Assembly: GCF_005887555.1 (NCBI RefSeq)
Contig: NZ_VCIA01000001.1
Coordinates: 3,100,001-3,164,000, forward strand
Reading direction: 5' to 3'
Origin: Lentibacillus cibarius
GTDB lineage: Bacteria > Bacillota > Bacilli > Bacillales > Amphibacillaceae
DNA length: 64,000 bases
This document shows positions 33,008 to 42,535 of the stretch, piece after piece; the first letter of the stretch is position 1; every line of letters starts with the position of its first letter. The translations under genes and the position numbers were made by a program. A model generated the notes under the pieces. The model ran no database searches. It had not been told where the DNA came from and was given only the letters and a program-made list of their open reading frames with translations.

Positions 33008-33706
33008 ATGAGCAATGCTGTTGTGCAGCCATTAACTGCTGATCTGGAACTTGTTATTGCTTCTGATAATAGTGGTGCGATTGGTGAGAAAGCTCATGAT
33101 GCAGTAAACACACCAAACACGGTTGTGGGCTACTTCGCCTGTCGTGTTGCGGTCATGGAATGCCTTGCAGCAGGTGGTGAACCACAAACGATTGTGATGC
33201 AGAATTTCACCGACGATGATGCTTGGAAGGACTATCAGCGTGGTGTAGGGCTGGTGTTGGATGAATTAATGCTAAACGGGCTTCCCATTACCGGCAGTAC
33301 CGAAAGTAATTTTGCCAGCCTGCAGTCAGGTCTTGGTCTGACGATGATTGGAACGCGAACTGTGGGAGAAAAATTTGAATTCACAGGTGACGAGGCGTTT
33401 GCGGTTATTGGAACCCCTTTAGTCGGCAAGGAAGTACTTGATCAACCCGATAAACTAGCCCCACTTTCTTTATTCCAGCGTCTATGCCGGATGGATTCGG
33501 TAAAAGCTTTGTATCCAGTTGGTTCAAAGGGTATTACCTTCGCGTGGAGAGCCTGGACGAAACGAGCGAATGAGTTGGATGGTGTAATGAACTTGGAAAA
33601 ATCCGCCGGCCCGGCTAGCTGTTTTTTGATTGCATTTGACAAAGAAAATGAGGAGAGAATCAGGGAAGTAGTGGGTTCCTTTTTTCATTGGTTAACGCCT
33701 GTGTGA
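33008..33706 (+). CDS. cblS: AIR-synthase-like protein, probable alpha-ribazole kinase CblS
   Basis: 232 residues with a PurM/ThiL-type N domain: VIASDNSGAIGEK at 18-30 (the ATP/metal Asp motif), FACRVAVMECLAAGGEP at 45-61, GLPITGSTESN near 92 and FAVIGTPLVGKEV near 130. CblS of Geobacillus and Listeria is a kinase of this fold that makes alpha-ribazole phosphate in salvage. Its position as last gene of a B12-riboswitch operon that lacks CobT supports that role. The ThiL or PurM activities themselves are unlikely because the protein is shorter and lacks their other motifs. No cblT transporter was found in the window. Confidence 0.68.
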   Translation: MSNAVVQPLTADLELVIASDNSGAIGEKAHDAVNTPNTVVGYFACRVAVMECLAAGGEPQTIVMQNFTDDDAWKDYQRGVGLVLDELMLNGLPITGSTESNFASLQSGLGLTMIGTRTVGEKFEFTGDEAFAVIGTPLVGKEVLDQPDKLAPLSLFQRLCRMDSVKALYPVGSKGITFAWRAWTKRANELDGVMNLEKSAGPASCFLIAFDKENEERIREVVGSFFHWLTPV

Positions 33707-33766
33707 TTTGATTATGATGTATAATCGATGACTTTTTACACCACCTTAAGTTTGAGGTGAATGTAC

Positions 33767-34228
33767 ATGGTTAATCGTGCGCTTACAACGGCTCTAGTAG
33801 GGATAGGAGCTGCCCAATTGTTAAAAATCCCGCTCCATTATAAGCAAACGGGTTCATGGGATTGGAAAAAGCTATTCGGTTCCGGTGATATGCCAAGTTC
33901 CCATTCGTCAGCTGTTACGTCAATCACGACTTATGTAGCGCTCAAGAACGGGATTTCCTCGACTGATTTTGGCATCAGCAGCATTTTCGGCCTGATTGTT
34001 ATGTATGATGCGATGGGGATACGTTGGCAGGCTGGCCAAACAGCAATTGCAGTCAATGATATGTATGAACAAGTGGAAAAGCTTGCCGATCACCATCCCG
34101 ATTTTGCCTATAAGAAACGTGATAAGGAACTAAAAGAAATGCTCGGCCATATGCCTATTGAAGTGGGCGGTGGTGCACTACTTGGAATTGGCATAGGAGC
34201 CCTCAGCCATTTAACTGAAAAACGTTAG
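33767..34228 (+). CDS. yuiD: Divergent PAP2-family membrane protein YuiD
   Basis: About 153 residues, matching B. subtilis YuiD in length. GDMPSSHSSAVTSI at about 43-56 is the phosphatase-like motif, followed by VMYDAMGIRWQAGQTAIAVN at about 82-101 and a terminal GGGALLGIGIGAL helix. The family resembles acid phosphatases of the PAP2 group but activity is unproven. GAGGTGA is six bases before the ATG at 33767; the ATG at 33761 touches it. Confidence 0.87.
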   Translation: MVNRALTTALVGIGAAQLLKIPLHYKQTGSWDWKKLFGSGDMPSSHSSAVTSITTYVALKNGISSTDFGISSIFGLIVMYDAMGIRWQAGQTAIAVNDMYEQVEKLADHHPDFAYKKRDKELKEMLGHMPIEVGGGALLGIGIGALSHLTEKR

Positions 34229-34332
34229 CATACGCAGGTACATGGATTGGCATCCCTCTCTCACCTTCCGAATAATCTAGTTTTAAAGGAAAAGAAGGTA
34301 TTGCTTGGAGGGATTTTTTGTGCTAATATATA

Positions 34333-34344
34333 GAACAAATGTTC
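34333..34344. promoter_or_regulatory. LexA (SOS) box
   Basis: GAACAAATGTTC fits the Bacillus LexA operator GAAC-N4-GTTC. It lies 19 bases before the yolD start codon, directly downstream of a TAATAT -10-like element, so bound LexA would block transcription. Confidence 0.75.
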
Positions 34345-34362
34345 CTTTATAGGAGGGCTCTT

Positions 34363-34680
34363 ATGCATGATGTAAATGACCGTGGCACAAAGAAATGGAC
34401 TGCCATGATGATACCGGAACATGAAGCATTGTTAAGACAAATGTGGTCTGAGCAGGAATATAAGGAAAAGCCGGTTTTGGATGAACAGCAAAAAGAAGAA
34501 ATTAACGAGCGGCTGCAAACGGCTGTGAACAATAATCTTACGGTAGAAGTGAAGCATTACAATGGCCGCGACTTTTTGACGAATAAAGGGAAAGTGACAA
34601 AAATAAATCAAGAACAATTATGGCTTGGCAATGACACTGTCATTAAGCTTGCTAATATGTTGGATGTGTATGTTGATTGA
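34363..34680 (+). CDS. YolD-like protein
   Basis: A 105-residue YolD-family protein (KWTAMMIPEHEALLRQMW, then KPVLDEQQKEEINERL, and WLGNDTVIKLANMLDVYV at the end). YolD proteins usually accompany an SOS-induced Y-family polymerase (UvrX/YqjW). Here the gene stands alone with a LexA box directly in front of it. The ATG at 34363 follows AGGAGGG by five bases. The role is probably in the DNA damage response, maybe as partner to a polymerase elsewhere. Confidence 0.85.
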   Translation: MHDVNDRGTKKWTAMMIPEHEALLRQMWSEQEYKEKPVLDEQQKEEINERLQTAVNNNLTVEVKHYNGRDFLTNKGKVTKINQEQLWLGNDTVIKLANMLDVYVD

Positions 34681-34977
34681 CTTTGATGATAGGGTTAACG
34701 CTACCATTGTCTTGAGACTTACTACATATTCAGCGACTTGGAGCGTTAGCAACAAAGGCCCATCAGCTGCCCACGGAAAGCGTAGTGTATTGCCGTAGCG
34801 GTGTCATAGCGCTATATCAAATATGATGCTACAACAACGAGCCATTCATCCAGAAAGTCATCTAGTATATTTCTTCATTGTTTTAAGTCTTATATGTTTA
34901 TTAAAGGCTGTGAAGTTGAGTTATTTATAAAATTTTTTGACTTGTTGTAAAATGAAAGTGAAGGGAGGGGATTTGTG
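34681..34977. other. Intergenic region
   Basis: About 297 bases with no convincing frame, RNA or terminator. AT content rises near 34910-34955, where TTGACTTG and TAAAAT occur without good promoter spacing. Confidence 0.4.
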
Positions 34978-35859
34978 ATGAAGATAGGTTTTGTCGGTCT
35001 CGGTATTATGGGAAAGCCGATGAGTAAAAACTTAATGAAAGCAGGCTATGAGCTGGTCATTTCCAGCAGCAATCCGGATACAAATAAGGAACTAGGTGCG
35101 CTCGGTGCTGAAGTGGTCGATTCGTATACTGAATTGGCTGCGGCTGCGGATGTTATCATCACGATGCTGCCTAATTCACCAGAAGTCAAGCAAGTGGTGC
35201 TTGAACGCGGGGGACTTATAGACGGTGCCAAATCCGGCAGTGTCGTCATTGATATGAGCTCGATTGCCCCGACAGTCAGCCAAGAAATCGGTAAAGCGCT
35301 GCAGGAAAAGGACATTGGTTTTCTGGATGCTCCGGTAAGCGGTGGAGAACCAAAAGCGATTGATGGTACGATTGCGGTGATGGCCGGTGGAGCTGAGGAG
35401 ACATTTCAAAACTGCCTGCCTATTATGGAAGCAATGGCTGGTTCAGTTGTCCGAACTGGTGAAGTGGGTTCGGGCAATGCCACCAAACTGGCTAATCAAA
35501 TCATCGTTGCACTCAACATTGCCGCTGTTTCCGAAGCCATGATGCTGACGCGAAAGATGGGCGTTGACAGTGAATTGGTTTACAACGCGATTCGCGGTGG
35601 TCTGGCCGGCAGTAATGTGCTGGATGCCAAAGCACCGATGATGATGGAAGGTAATTTTGACCCGGGCTTTACGATTGATTTGCACTTGAAAGATCTTAAC
35701 AATGTACTGGAGACCTCCAGTGATATTGGTGTACCGTTGCCACTCGCGGCTTCTGTTAAAGAAACCTTGCAGGCGCTTCAGGCGGGTGGTCACGGTGACA
35801 ATGATCATGCGGCAATTGTAAAGTTCTATGAAAAGCTGGCAAACATGACGGAGGACTGA
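34978..35859 (+). CDS. NAD-dependent beta-hydroxyacid dehydrogenase (tartronate semialdehyde reductase-like)
   Basis: A 293-residue enzyme. The Rossmann motif GFVGLGIMGKPM is at 4-15, the substrate-binding DAPVSGGEPKAIDGT at about 118-132, and the catalytic Lys region GSGNATKLANQII at about 162-174. Length and motifs fit 2-hydroxy-3-oxopropionate reductase (GarR/GlxR) or 3-hydroxyisobutyrate dehydrogenase. No glyoxylate genes adjoin, so the substrate is uncertain. The ATG at 34978 is seven bases from AAGGGAGGGG; the GTG three bases earlier is closer than usual. Confidence 0.88.
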   Translation: MKIGFVGLGIMGKPMSKNLMKAGYELVISSSNPDTNKELGALGAEVVDSYTELAAAADVIITMLPNSPEVKQVVLERGGLIDGAKSGSVVIDMSSIAPTVSQEIGKALQEKDIGFLDAPVSGGEPKAIDGTIAVMAGGAEETFQNCLPIMEAMAGSVVRTGEVGSGNATKLANQIIVALNIAAVSEAMMLTRKMGVDSELVYNAIRGGLAGSNVLDAKAPMMMEGNFDPGFTIDLHLKDLNNVLETSSDIGVPLPLAASVKETLQALQAGGHGDNDHAAIVKFYEKLANMTED

Positions 35860-35889
35860 CTGTTTTAAACGGGAAAGGAGACACCGCAG

Positions 35890-36882
35890 ATGAAGCTGAG
35901 TGTACTGGATCAGGCGCCTATTTCCAGAGGATCAGGACCTGTTGAAACATTGGAAAACACACTGGAACTGGCCAAAACAGCTGAAAAACTAGGTTATACC
36001 CGTTATTGGGTAGCGGAACATCATAATACCAACGGGCTCACGAGTGTGTCCCCTGAAATATTAATGGCCCGCATTGCTTCCTGTACAGACACAATTCGGG
36101 TCGGTTCCGGCGGTGTGCTGCTGCCGCAATACAGTCCGTATAAAGTGGCGGAGAATTTTAAATTGCTTGAAGCAATGTTTCCCGGCCGGATCGATCTTGG
36201 AATCGGGCGGTCGCCGGGTGGGTCACAGGACACGCGACTGGCTTTAACCGATGGCGCACCTAAAAGCATGCAGGAATTCCCGCGGCAACTGGCTGACTTG
36301 CAGGGCTTTTTGCATAATACCTTGCCAAAAGACCATCCATATCGCCTGGTAAAAGCTGCACCACGAACGGAAACTGTACCACCGATGTGGGTGCTTGGGC
36401 TGTCGGAACGGGGAGCGGCTAATGCGGCAGAGCAAGGTGCGGGCTTTGTTTTCGGCCACTTCATCAGCCCAGCAAAAGGACACGAGGCGCTTAGAACATA
36501 TCGGGAGAACTTCCAGGCTTCCCCAAATGCAGAAAAACCGCATACCATTGTCTGTATTTTTGTCGTATGCGCTGACACAGAGGCAGAAGCGGAGGAACTT
36601 GCTCTCAGCCAGGATAAATGGTTGCTGAATGTCGGAAAAGGCTCAGATGTGAAAGTACCCTCAATCGAGGAAGTTAAAAAAAGGACGTTTACAAAGGACG
36701 AACTGCAAGAAATCAAAAAGAATCGGGAACGTTGTGTGATCGGTACACCGGAGCAAGTGAAAAAAACGTTACATCGTCTTCAGGATGTATATGATACCGA
36801 CGAGTTTATGGTGATTACAAATATTTATGACCACAAGGCAAAGCTGCATTCCTATAAGCTATTGGCTGAAGCTTTTCAATGA
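35890..36882 (+). CDS. LLM-class flavin-dependent monooxygenase-like protein
   Basis: A 330-residue luciferase-like monooxygenase. LSVLDQAPISRGSG at the start, RYWVAEHHNTNGLTSVSPEI at about 38-57, GGVLLPQYSPYKVAENF at about 75-91 and DLGIGRSPGG at about 102-111 match the YhbW/YvbT group. It should bind FMN; the substrate is unknown. GGAAAGGAG precedes the ATG. It lies 30 bases after the dehydrogenase and may share its transcript. Confidence 0.88.
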   Translation: MKLSVLDQAPISRGSGPVETLENTLELAKTAEKLGYTRYWVAEHHNTNGLTSVSPEILMARIASCTDTIRVGSGGVLLPQYSPYKVAENFKLLEAMFPGRIDLGIGRSPGGSQDTRLALTDGAPKSMQEFPRQLADLQGFLHNTLPKDHPYRLVKAAPRTETVPPMWVLGLSERGAANAAEQGAGFVFGHFISPAKGHEALRTYRENFQASPNAEKPHTIVCIFVVCADTEAEAEELALSQDKWLLNVGKGSDVKVPSIEEVKKRTFTKDELQEIKKNRERCVIGTPEQVKKTLHRLQDVYDTDEFMVITNIYDHKAKLHSYKLLAEAFQ

Positions 36883-36948
36883 CATGATTAATGTATGAAC
36901 CAAAAGGGTAAATTAAAGGTAGTAAGACAAATAGGAGGAGATATATTT

Positions 36949-37173
36949 ATGAGTAATTGGCTTACAAGTCTACAAACAGAAACACCTCAGGAGGGTTTTG
37001 AATTAGCTATTTTATTGGCGAGAAAAGGGGTAGGCTATACCCAGCCTTCTGAAGATATAAGAGAAAAGCTGCGAACGGTATACGAGGATAATGCGGATAG
37101 CCTCATTGCTTCCTCACAGGTCGTTGCCATCCACTACCAGACAATAGCAGCCGCTAACAATTATTGGAAATAA
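36949..37173 (+). CDS. Small hypothetical protein
   Basis: A 74-residue soluble protein, SNWLTSLQTETPQEGFELAI and further, with no recognised family. AGGAGGAG lies eight bases before the ATG, which makes it a believable gene; an in-frame extension to 36895 has no such site. It follows the LLM gene by 66 bases, and a strong inverted repeat follows it. Confidence 0.6.
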   Translation: MSNWLTSLQTETPQEGFELAILLARKGVGYTQPSEDIREKLRTVYEDNADSLIASSQVVAIHYQTIAAANNYWK

Positions 37174-37188
37174 GAAAAAAGTGAGGGA

Positions 37189-37227
37189 CAGGCTCTTTGT
37201 CTCACATTGACTGTGACAAGGAGCCTG
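37189..37227. terminator. Inverted repeat after the small hypothetical gene
   Basis: CAGGCTC/GAGCCTG flank TTGTC and GACAA, giving about 15 pairs with a two-base bulge. GTGAG (37181-37185) and CTCAC (37201-37205) can form a competing stem. No T tract follows, so its role as terminator is unsure. Confidence 0.5.
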
Positions 37228-37434
37228 ATGATTCTCTAAGTGCAGTTTTTCAGAAAGACTAGTGACGTTATTTGAATGGGATTATCACGATATGTACATA
37301 AACGTGTGGTTCGGAATTTTTTGACAAAAACGGAAGGACAAAAAGTAAATCCACCCTTGTCGAAGAATGTCACGATAGGGGGTTGATTTCAGCTGTAGAC
37401 GTGATATAATCAACCTATCAATTTCATAGCTTAT

Positions 37435-37508
37435 TTTTTCATATAATCGCGGGGATATGGCCTGCAAGTTTCTACCGGTTTACCGTAAATAAACCGACTA
37501 TGAAAGAA
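37435..37508 (+). promoter_or_regulatory. Guanine riboswitch (purine aptamer)
   Basis: P1 TTTCATA/TATGAAA encloses the purine core: TAATCG, ATATGGC, GTTTCTACC, CCGTAAAT and CGACTATG. The C in GACTATG (position 74 of the xpt aptamer) points to guanine rather than adenine. It precedes xpt and pbuX. Confidence 0.93.
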
Positions 37509-37568
37509 AGCACCGTGTATGGTGCCATTTTACATAAATGGTACTGTTGTTATTTTCGGTTTTTTATA

Positions 37569-38263
<695 letters not shown>

Positions 38264-38264
<1 letters not shown>

Positions 38265-39565
38265 TGAAAACATTCACGCTTAGTTTGCAGCATTTGCTTG
38301 CCATGTATGCTGGAGCCGTTCTAGTGCCGCTCGTTGTTGGTCAGTCACTGGGGCTGACGACGGAACAATTGACTTACTTGGTTGGTATCGATATTTTGAT
38401 GAGCGGCGTGGCAACCATCCTGCAGGTTATTCGTAATCGCTATTTCGGGATTGGGCTTCCCATTGTTCTCGGGTGTACGTTCACTGCAGTTGGGCCCATG
38501 ATTGCCATTGGCGGGCAGTACGGTATATCCGCCATTTACGGATCGATTATCGTTTCCGGCGTTTTTGTGATGCTTATCAGTAGATTCTTCGGTAAATTGG
38601 TACGTTTTTTCCCGCCAATTGTAACAGGAACGGTGGTAACCATTATTGGAATTACGCTCATTCCGGTCGCCATCAACAATATGGGCGGTGGAGAAGGTGC
38701 CAGCGATTTCGGATCAATGATCAATATTTCGCTGGCGTTTGGAACGCTTTTATTCATTATTCTATTGTATCGGTTTTCTAAAGGTTTTATCCAGTCTATC
38801 TCCATTTTGCTGGGGCTCGCGATTGGCACGATTGTTGCTGCATTTATGGGAAAAGTTGATTTTTCAGCAGTTACAGAAGCGTCGTATCTCCACATGGTCC
38901 AACCATTTTACTTTGGCATGCCGACCTTCGAGTGGTCAGCAATCATCACGATGGTCTTAGTTGCTATCGTTTCATTAGTTGAATCGACCGGTGTTTACTT
39001 CGCGCTCGGAGATATAACCGAGAAAGAAGTGAACGAAGAGGATCTAACACGTGGCTATCGTGCAGAAGGCCTGGCCGTTTTGCTCGGTGGAATTTTCAAT
39101 GCGTTCCCGTATACAGCTTTTTCACAAAACGTCGGTCTGATGCAAATGACAGGGGTCAAATCGCTCAGGGTTATTATGATTACTGGGGGAATGCTTGTTA
39201 CCCTCGGGCTTATTCCCAAAATTGCCGCACTGGCTACCATTATTCCGACGTCCGTTTTAGGCGGGGCCATGGTTGCCATGTTTGGAATGGTCATCGCACA
39301 AGGAATTAAAATGCTCAGCACGGTTATTATGGAATCATCGGAAAACGCGATGATCGTTGCTTGTTCAGTCGGAATGGGGCTGGGGGTAACGGTTGTTCCG
39401 GAGTTATTCAAGCAGTTCCCATCCAGCATTCAGATTTTGACGAGTAACGGTATTGTAGCTGGAAGTATCACCGCCATCGTGTTAAACATTATTTTTAATA
39501 TGACACCAGTGCGGATGAGTCAGAAGCAGAAACAGCCAAGCGCTGTGCGTCAGGAAAGTGCTTAA
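38264..39565 (+). CDS. pbuX: Xanthine permease PbuX
   Basis: A 433-residue nucleobase:cation symporter-2 family protein with about 12-14 helices. QHLLAMYAGAVLVPLVVG at 9-26, VLGCTFTAVGPM at about 67-78 and NAFPYTAFSQNVGLMQMTGVKS at about 280-301 are family motifs. It imports xanthine for Xpt in the same riboswitch-controlled operon. A hairpin terminator and then a large repeat array follow. Confidence 0.95.
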
Positions 39566-39654
39566 AGATCCGATGATTCGTAAGTCAGACTCGTGTAATT
39601 GGAAATCATCACTGGACATGTGACAAATAATATATTGATTTGCGCCTCTTACGT

Positions 39655-39684
39655 CGCTCATTACTTGTATGAGCGGCGCTTTTT
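39655..39684 (+). terminator. Terminator of xpt-pbuX
   Basis: CGCTCAT/ATGAGCG 7-bp stem, extended by GGCGC, followed by six T. Its stem sequence resembles the ACTCAT...ATGAGCG core of the repeat units that follow. Confidence 0.8.
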
Positions 39685-39696
39685 TGTGTGCTGTTA

Positions 39697-40598
39697 TGTT
39701 TTGGGCACTCATAGCGGAAATGAGCGACCTTTTCGGCGAAGATTCGCCATGTTTGGGCACTCATAGCGGAAATGAACGACCTTTTCGGCAAGGAATCGCC
39801 ATGTTTGGGCACTCATAGCGGAAATGAGCGACCTTTTCGGTGAGGATTCGCTACGTTTGGGCACTCATAGCAGGGATGAGTGCCTTTTTCAGTGAGGATT
39901 CGCTACGTTTGGGCACTCATAGCAGGGATGAGCGACTTTTTCAGTGAGGATTCGCTACGTTTGGTCACTCATAGCGGAAATGAGCGACCTTTTCGGCAAG
40001 GAATCGCCATGTTTGGGCACTCATAGCAGGGATGAGTGCCTTTTTCGGTGAGGATTCGCTACGTTTGGTCACTCATAGCAGGGATGAGTGCCTTTTCGGT
40101 GAGGAATCGCTACGTTTGGGCACTCATAGCAGGGATGAGCGACCTTTTCGGTGAGGATTCGCTACGTTTGGGCACTCATAGCAGGGATGAGCGACTTTTT
40201 CGGTGAGGATTCGCTACGTTTGGGCACTCATAGCAGGGATGAGCGACTTTTTCGGTGAGGAATCGCCATGTTCGGGCACTCATAGTGGAGATGAGCGACT
40301 TTTTCGGTGAGGATTCGCTACGTTTGGTCACTCATAGCAGGGATGAGTGCCTTTTTCAGTGAGGATTCGCTACGTTTGGGCACTCATAGCAGGGATGAGT
40401 GCCTTTTTCAGTGAGGATTTGCTACGTTTGGTCACTCATAGCGGAGATGAGCGACCTTTTCGGTGAGGATTCGCTACGTTTGGTCACTCATCACGGAAAT
40501 GAGTGCCTTTTCCGGCAGCGAGCCACCTCGTTCGGTCGTTCTTAGCAGAGATGAGTGCCTTTTCCGGCAGCGAGTCACCGCACTCGGTCACTCATCAC
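39697..40598. repeat. Tandem array of about 18 copies of a 52-bp repeat
   Basis: Units are spaced 52 bp (one is 51), with anchors at 39707, 39759, 39811, 39863, 39915, 39967 and so on to 40590. Each contains GGGCACTCATAGC, a short spacer with ATGAGCG or ATGAGTG, then CCTTTTTCGGTGAGGATTCG. CACTCAT/ATGAGTG makes a 7-bp hairpin followed by a T tract in each unit. Copies differ at a few sites. The last unit runs into the 3' end of the antiporter gene and supplies its final codons and stop. Confidence 0.93.
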
Positions 40599-42420
40599 GA
40601 GATTGAATGACGTTCTCGTTTTTTTCCTCTTGTTTCGTAAGCATCACCACCCGGTCGCCTTCATTCAATTCTAATTTTTCGCGACGAAGCGTCATGAATG
40701 CAATTTCTTTATTTTTTCTCCAAATAAACAGTAGCATCGCCGTATCCGTGAATGCTTCTCTTTTCACTGTCTTCTGTTCAGTTATTTTCATGGAATCAAA
40801 TGTATAACCTTCTCGTAATTTGCTGCTCAACTCTGCTAATACAGCATTCTCGTGAAAAAGCACGTGCCCTTTAATGGCTGGGGAGATTTCTTCATTATTG
40901 GCATCTCCTTTCTTACTGGCTGGCAGGGCGAATGTGTTATTGTAGCCGAATTCCGGTGCATAGGACTGACATATAAGCGCATTATAGGCAGGTTCATCTG
41001 TCATCGCCAAAATGTAATCATATGGGGTAAGATCCACTTCAAATTGAATATATTCGGATAAAATTTGCCCGTAAAAAGTGTTGATTCCTTTTTGCTTGGC
41101 ATCAAGTAAATGCTCATAGGAATCATCGATCATTAATACGGGAATTTCCAGCGATTGGCAGTAATCAGCGAACGTAATGGAAAAGTGGTTCGCACCGATA
41201 ATCAAAATGCCGGATTGTTCGTTGCTGGCCAGGTTAAGTTTCTTGGCAAGCGGGCCTAGTGTGAACCCGTGCGCACAAACGGTGATGAAGACGAGTGCAA
41301 ATGTAATCGTCATCAAAATTGAAGCACCCGCATAACCATCTTCGGCCAGTACGCTTGCAAAATAACCTGCTACGGTTAGTGCGACAATGCCGCGTGGGGC
41401 AATCCAGCCAATCAGCGTTTTTTCAGCAGCTGACATTTCGGTACCAATGGTGGAAATCCAGATGGACAGCGGACGCACGATCAATAGCATCATCAGGACA
41501 AACCCAATAATGGGGAACGTGAAGATTTCTAAAATCGTTTCTCTTGTCAATGATGCGGTCAATAAAACAAAAATGGTTGATGTCAAGATAACTGAAATGT
41601 TTTCGACAAAATGAGAGACATTGCCAATGGATGTTACATATTTTTTCGTTTTAGCCATGGTCATTCCCATCACCGTTACAGCAAGCATCCCTGTTTCATG
41701 CATGATGACTTCACTGACTGTAAAGCAGAGGAGCACAAACGACAGAACGATGGGAGACTTCAGAAATTCCGGAAATAGCCCTTTGCGGATCATTCGGCTG
41801 ACAAAAATACCAGCTGCAAAACCGATAATTCCCGCTAGCAGTGCGCCTATAAAAAAGGTGAGTAAATAACTGCCTTGAACGGTGTCGTCGCCGATTACTT
41901 TAATTACTTGGTAGGCAAACAGCGCCAGCAATGGACCGACTGGATCGATAATGATCCCTTCCCATTTCAGCACTGTTGCTACCCTCGGCTTTAATTTTGC
42001 TTGTCTTAGCAGTGGTATGATGACGGTTGGCCCGGTAACGATGAACAGCCCGCCGATGATGAATGAAATGGCAAAATTGAGTCCAGCTATGTAATGCGCT
42101 GCCATTGCACCACCAATCCACGCTAGAAATGCGCCGGCTGTCACGACACGCAACACAGACTTAGAGATTCCTTTCAATTCACGGAAGTTGAGACTGGAAC
42201 TGCCTTCATACAACACGACAGCAACTGCAAGGGAAATGAGCGGTGTATACAGTTCACCTAGTGCTTGCTCCGGATTGATGAGTCCTAAAACAGGCCCGAT
42301 TAAAAGACCAGCAACCGACATGATGACAATGGAAGGCCACTGGATCCGCCATGCCAGCCACTGTGAAAAGATACCTAGAACGATGATGATAACGATACTG
42401 AGCAGCTCTGCTTGTTCCAA
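40588..42420 (-). CDS. CPA1-family Na+(K+)/H+ antiporter with cytosolic RCK-like domain
   Basis: About 610 residues. The N-terminal 390 residues form about 12 helices (EGSSSLNFRELKG, LKWEGIIIDPVGPLLA with the Asp ion-site motif, GWIAPRGIVALTVAGYFASV). Residues about 405-500 are a Rossmann-like TrkA_N domain (ILIIGANHFSITFADYC), and 550-605 resemble TrkA_C (EKLELNEGDRVVML). This is the layout of NhaP-type antiporters. The TTG start at 42420 (MEQAELL) follows AAGGTGAG; a TTG seven codons upstream lacks a site. The last residues and stop come from a repeat unit. Confidence 0.88.
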   Translation of the reverse strand: MEQAELLSIVIIIVLGIFSQWLAWRIQWPSIVIMSVAGLLIGPVLGLINPEQALGELYTPLISLAVAVVLYEGSSSLNFRELKGISKSVLRVVTAGAFLAWIGGAMAAHYIAGLNFAISFIIGGLFIVTGPTVIIPLLRQAKLKPRVATVLKWEGIIIDPVGPLLALFAYQVIKVIGDDTVQGSYLLTFFIGALLAGIIGFAAGIFVSRMIRKGLFPEFLKSPIVLSFVLLCFTVSEVIMHETGMLAVTVMGMTMAKTKKYVTSIGNVSHFVENISVILTSTIFVLLTASLTRETILEIFTFPIIGFVLMMLLIVRPLSIWISTIGTEMSAAEKTLIGWIAPRGIVALTVAGYFASVLAEDGYAGASILMTITFALVFITVCAHGFTLGPLAKKLNLASNEQSGILIIGANHFSITFADYCQSLEIPVLMIDDSYEHLLDAKQKGINTFYGQILSEYIQFEVDLTPYDYILAMTDEPAYNALICQSYAPEFGYNNTFALPASKKGDANNEEISPAIKGHVLFHENAVLAELSSKLREGYTFDSMKITEQKTVKREAFTDTAMLLFIWRKNKEIAFMTLRREKLELNEGDRVVMLTKQEEKNENVIQSRDE

Positions 42421-42535
42421 CGGTCTCACCTTCTTTTTCAAATGCGTGACAGCAGCCCGGTGCCATCCCGAGGAATAGTTCGTATCCGTTAGTTTGTACG
42501 TTTTTCCGGCGAATTATCCTTGTTGAGAAGAGGCG

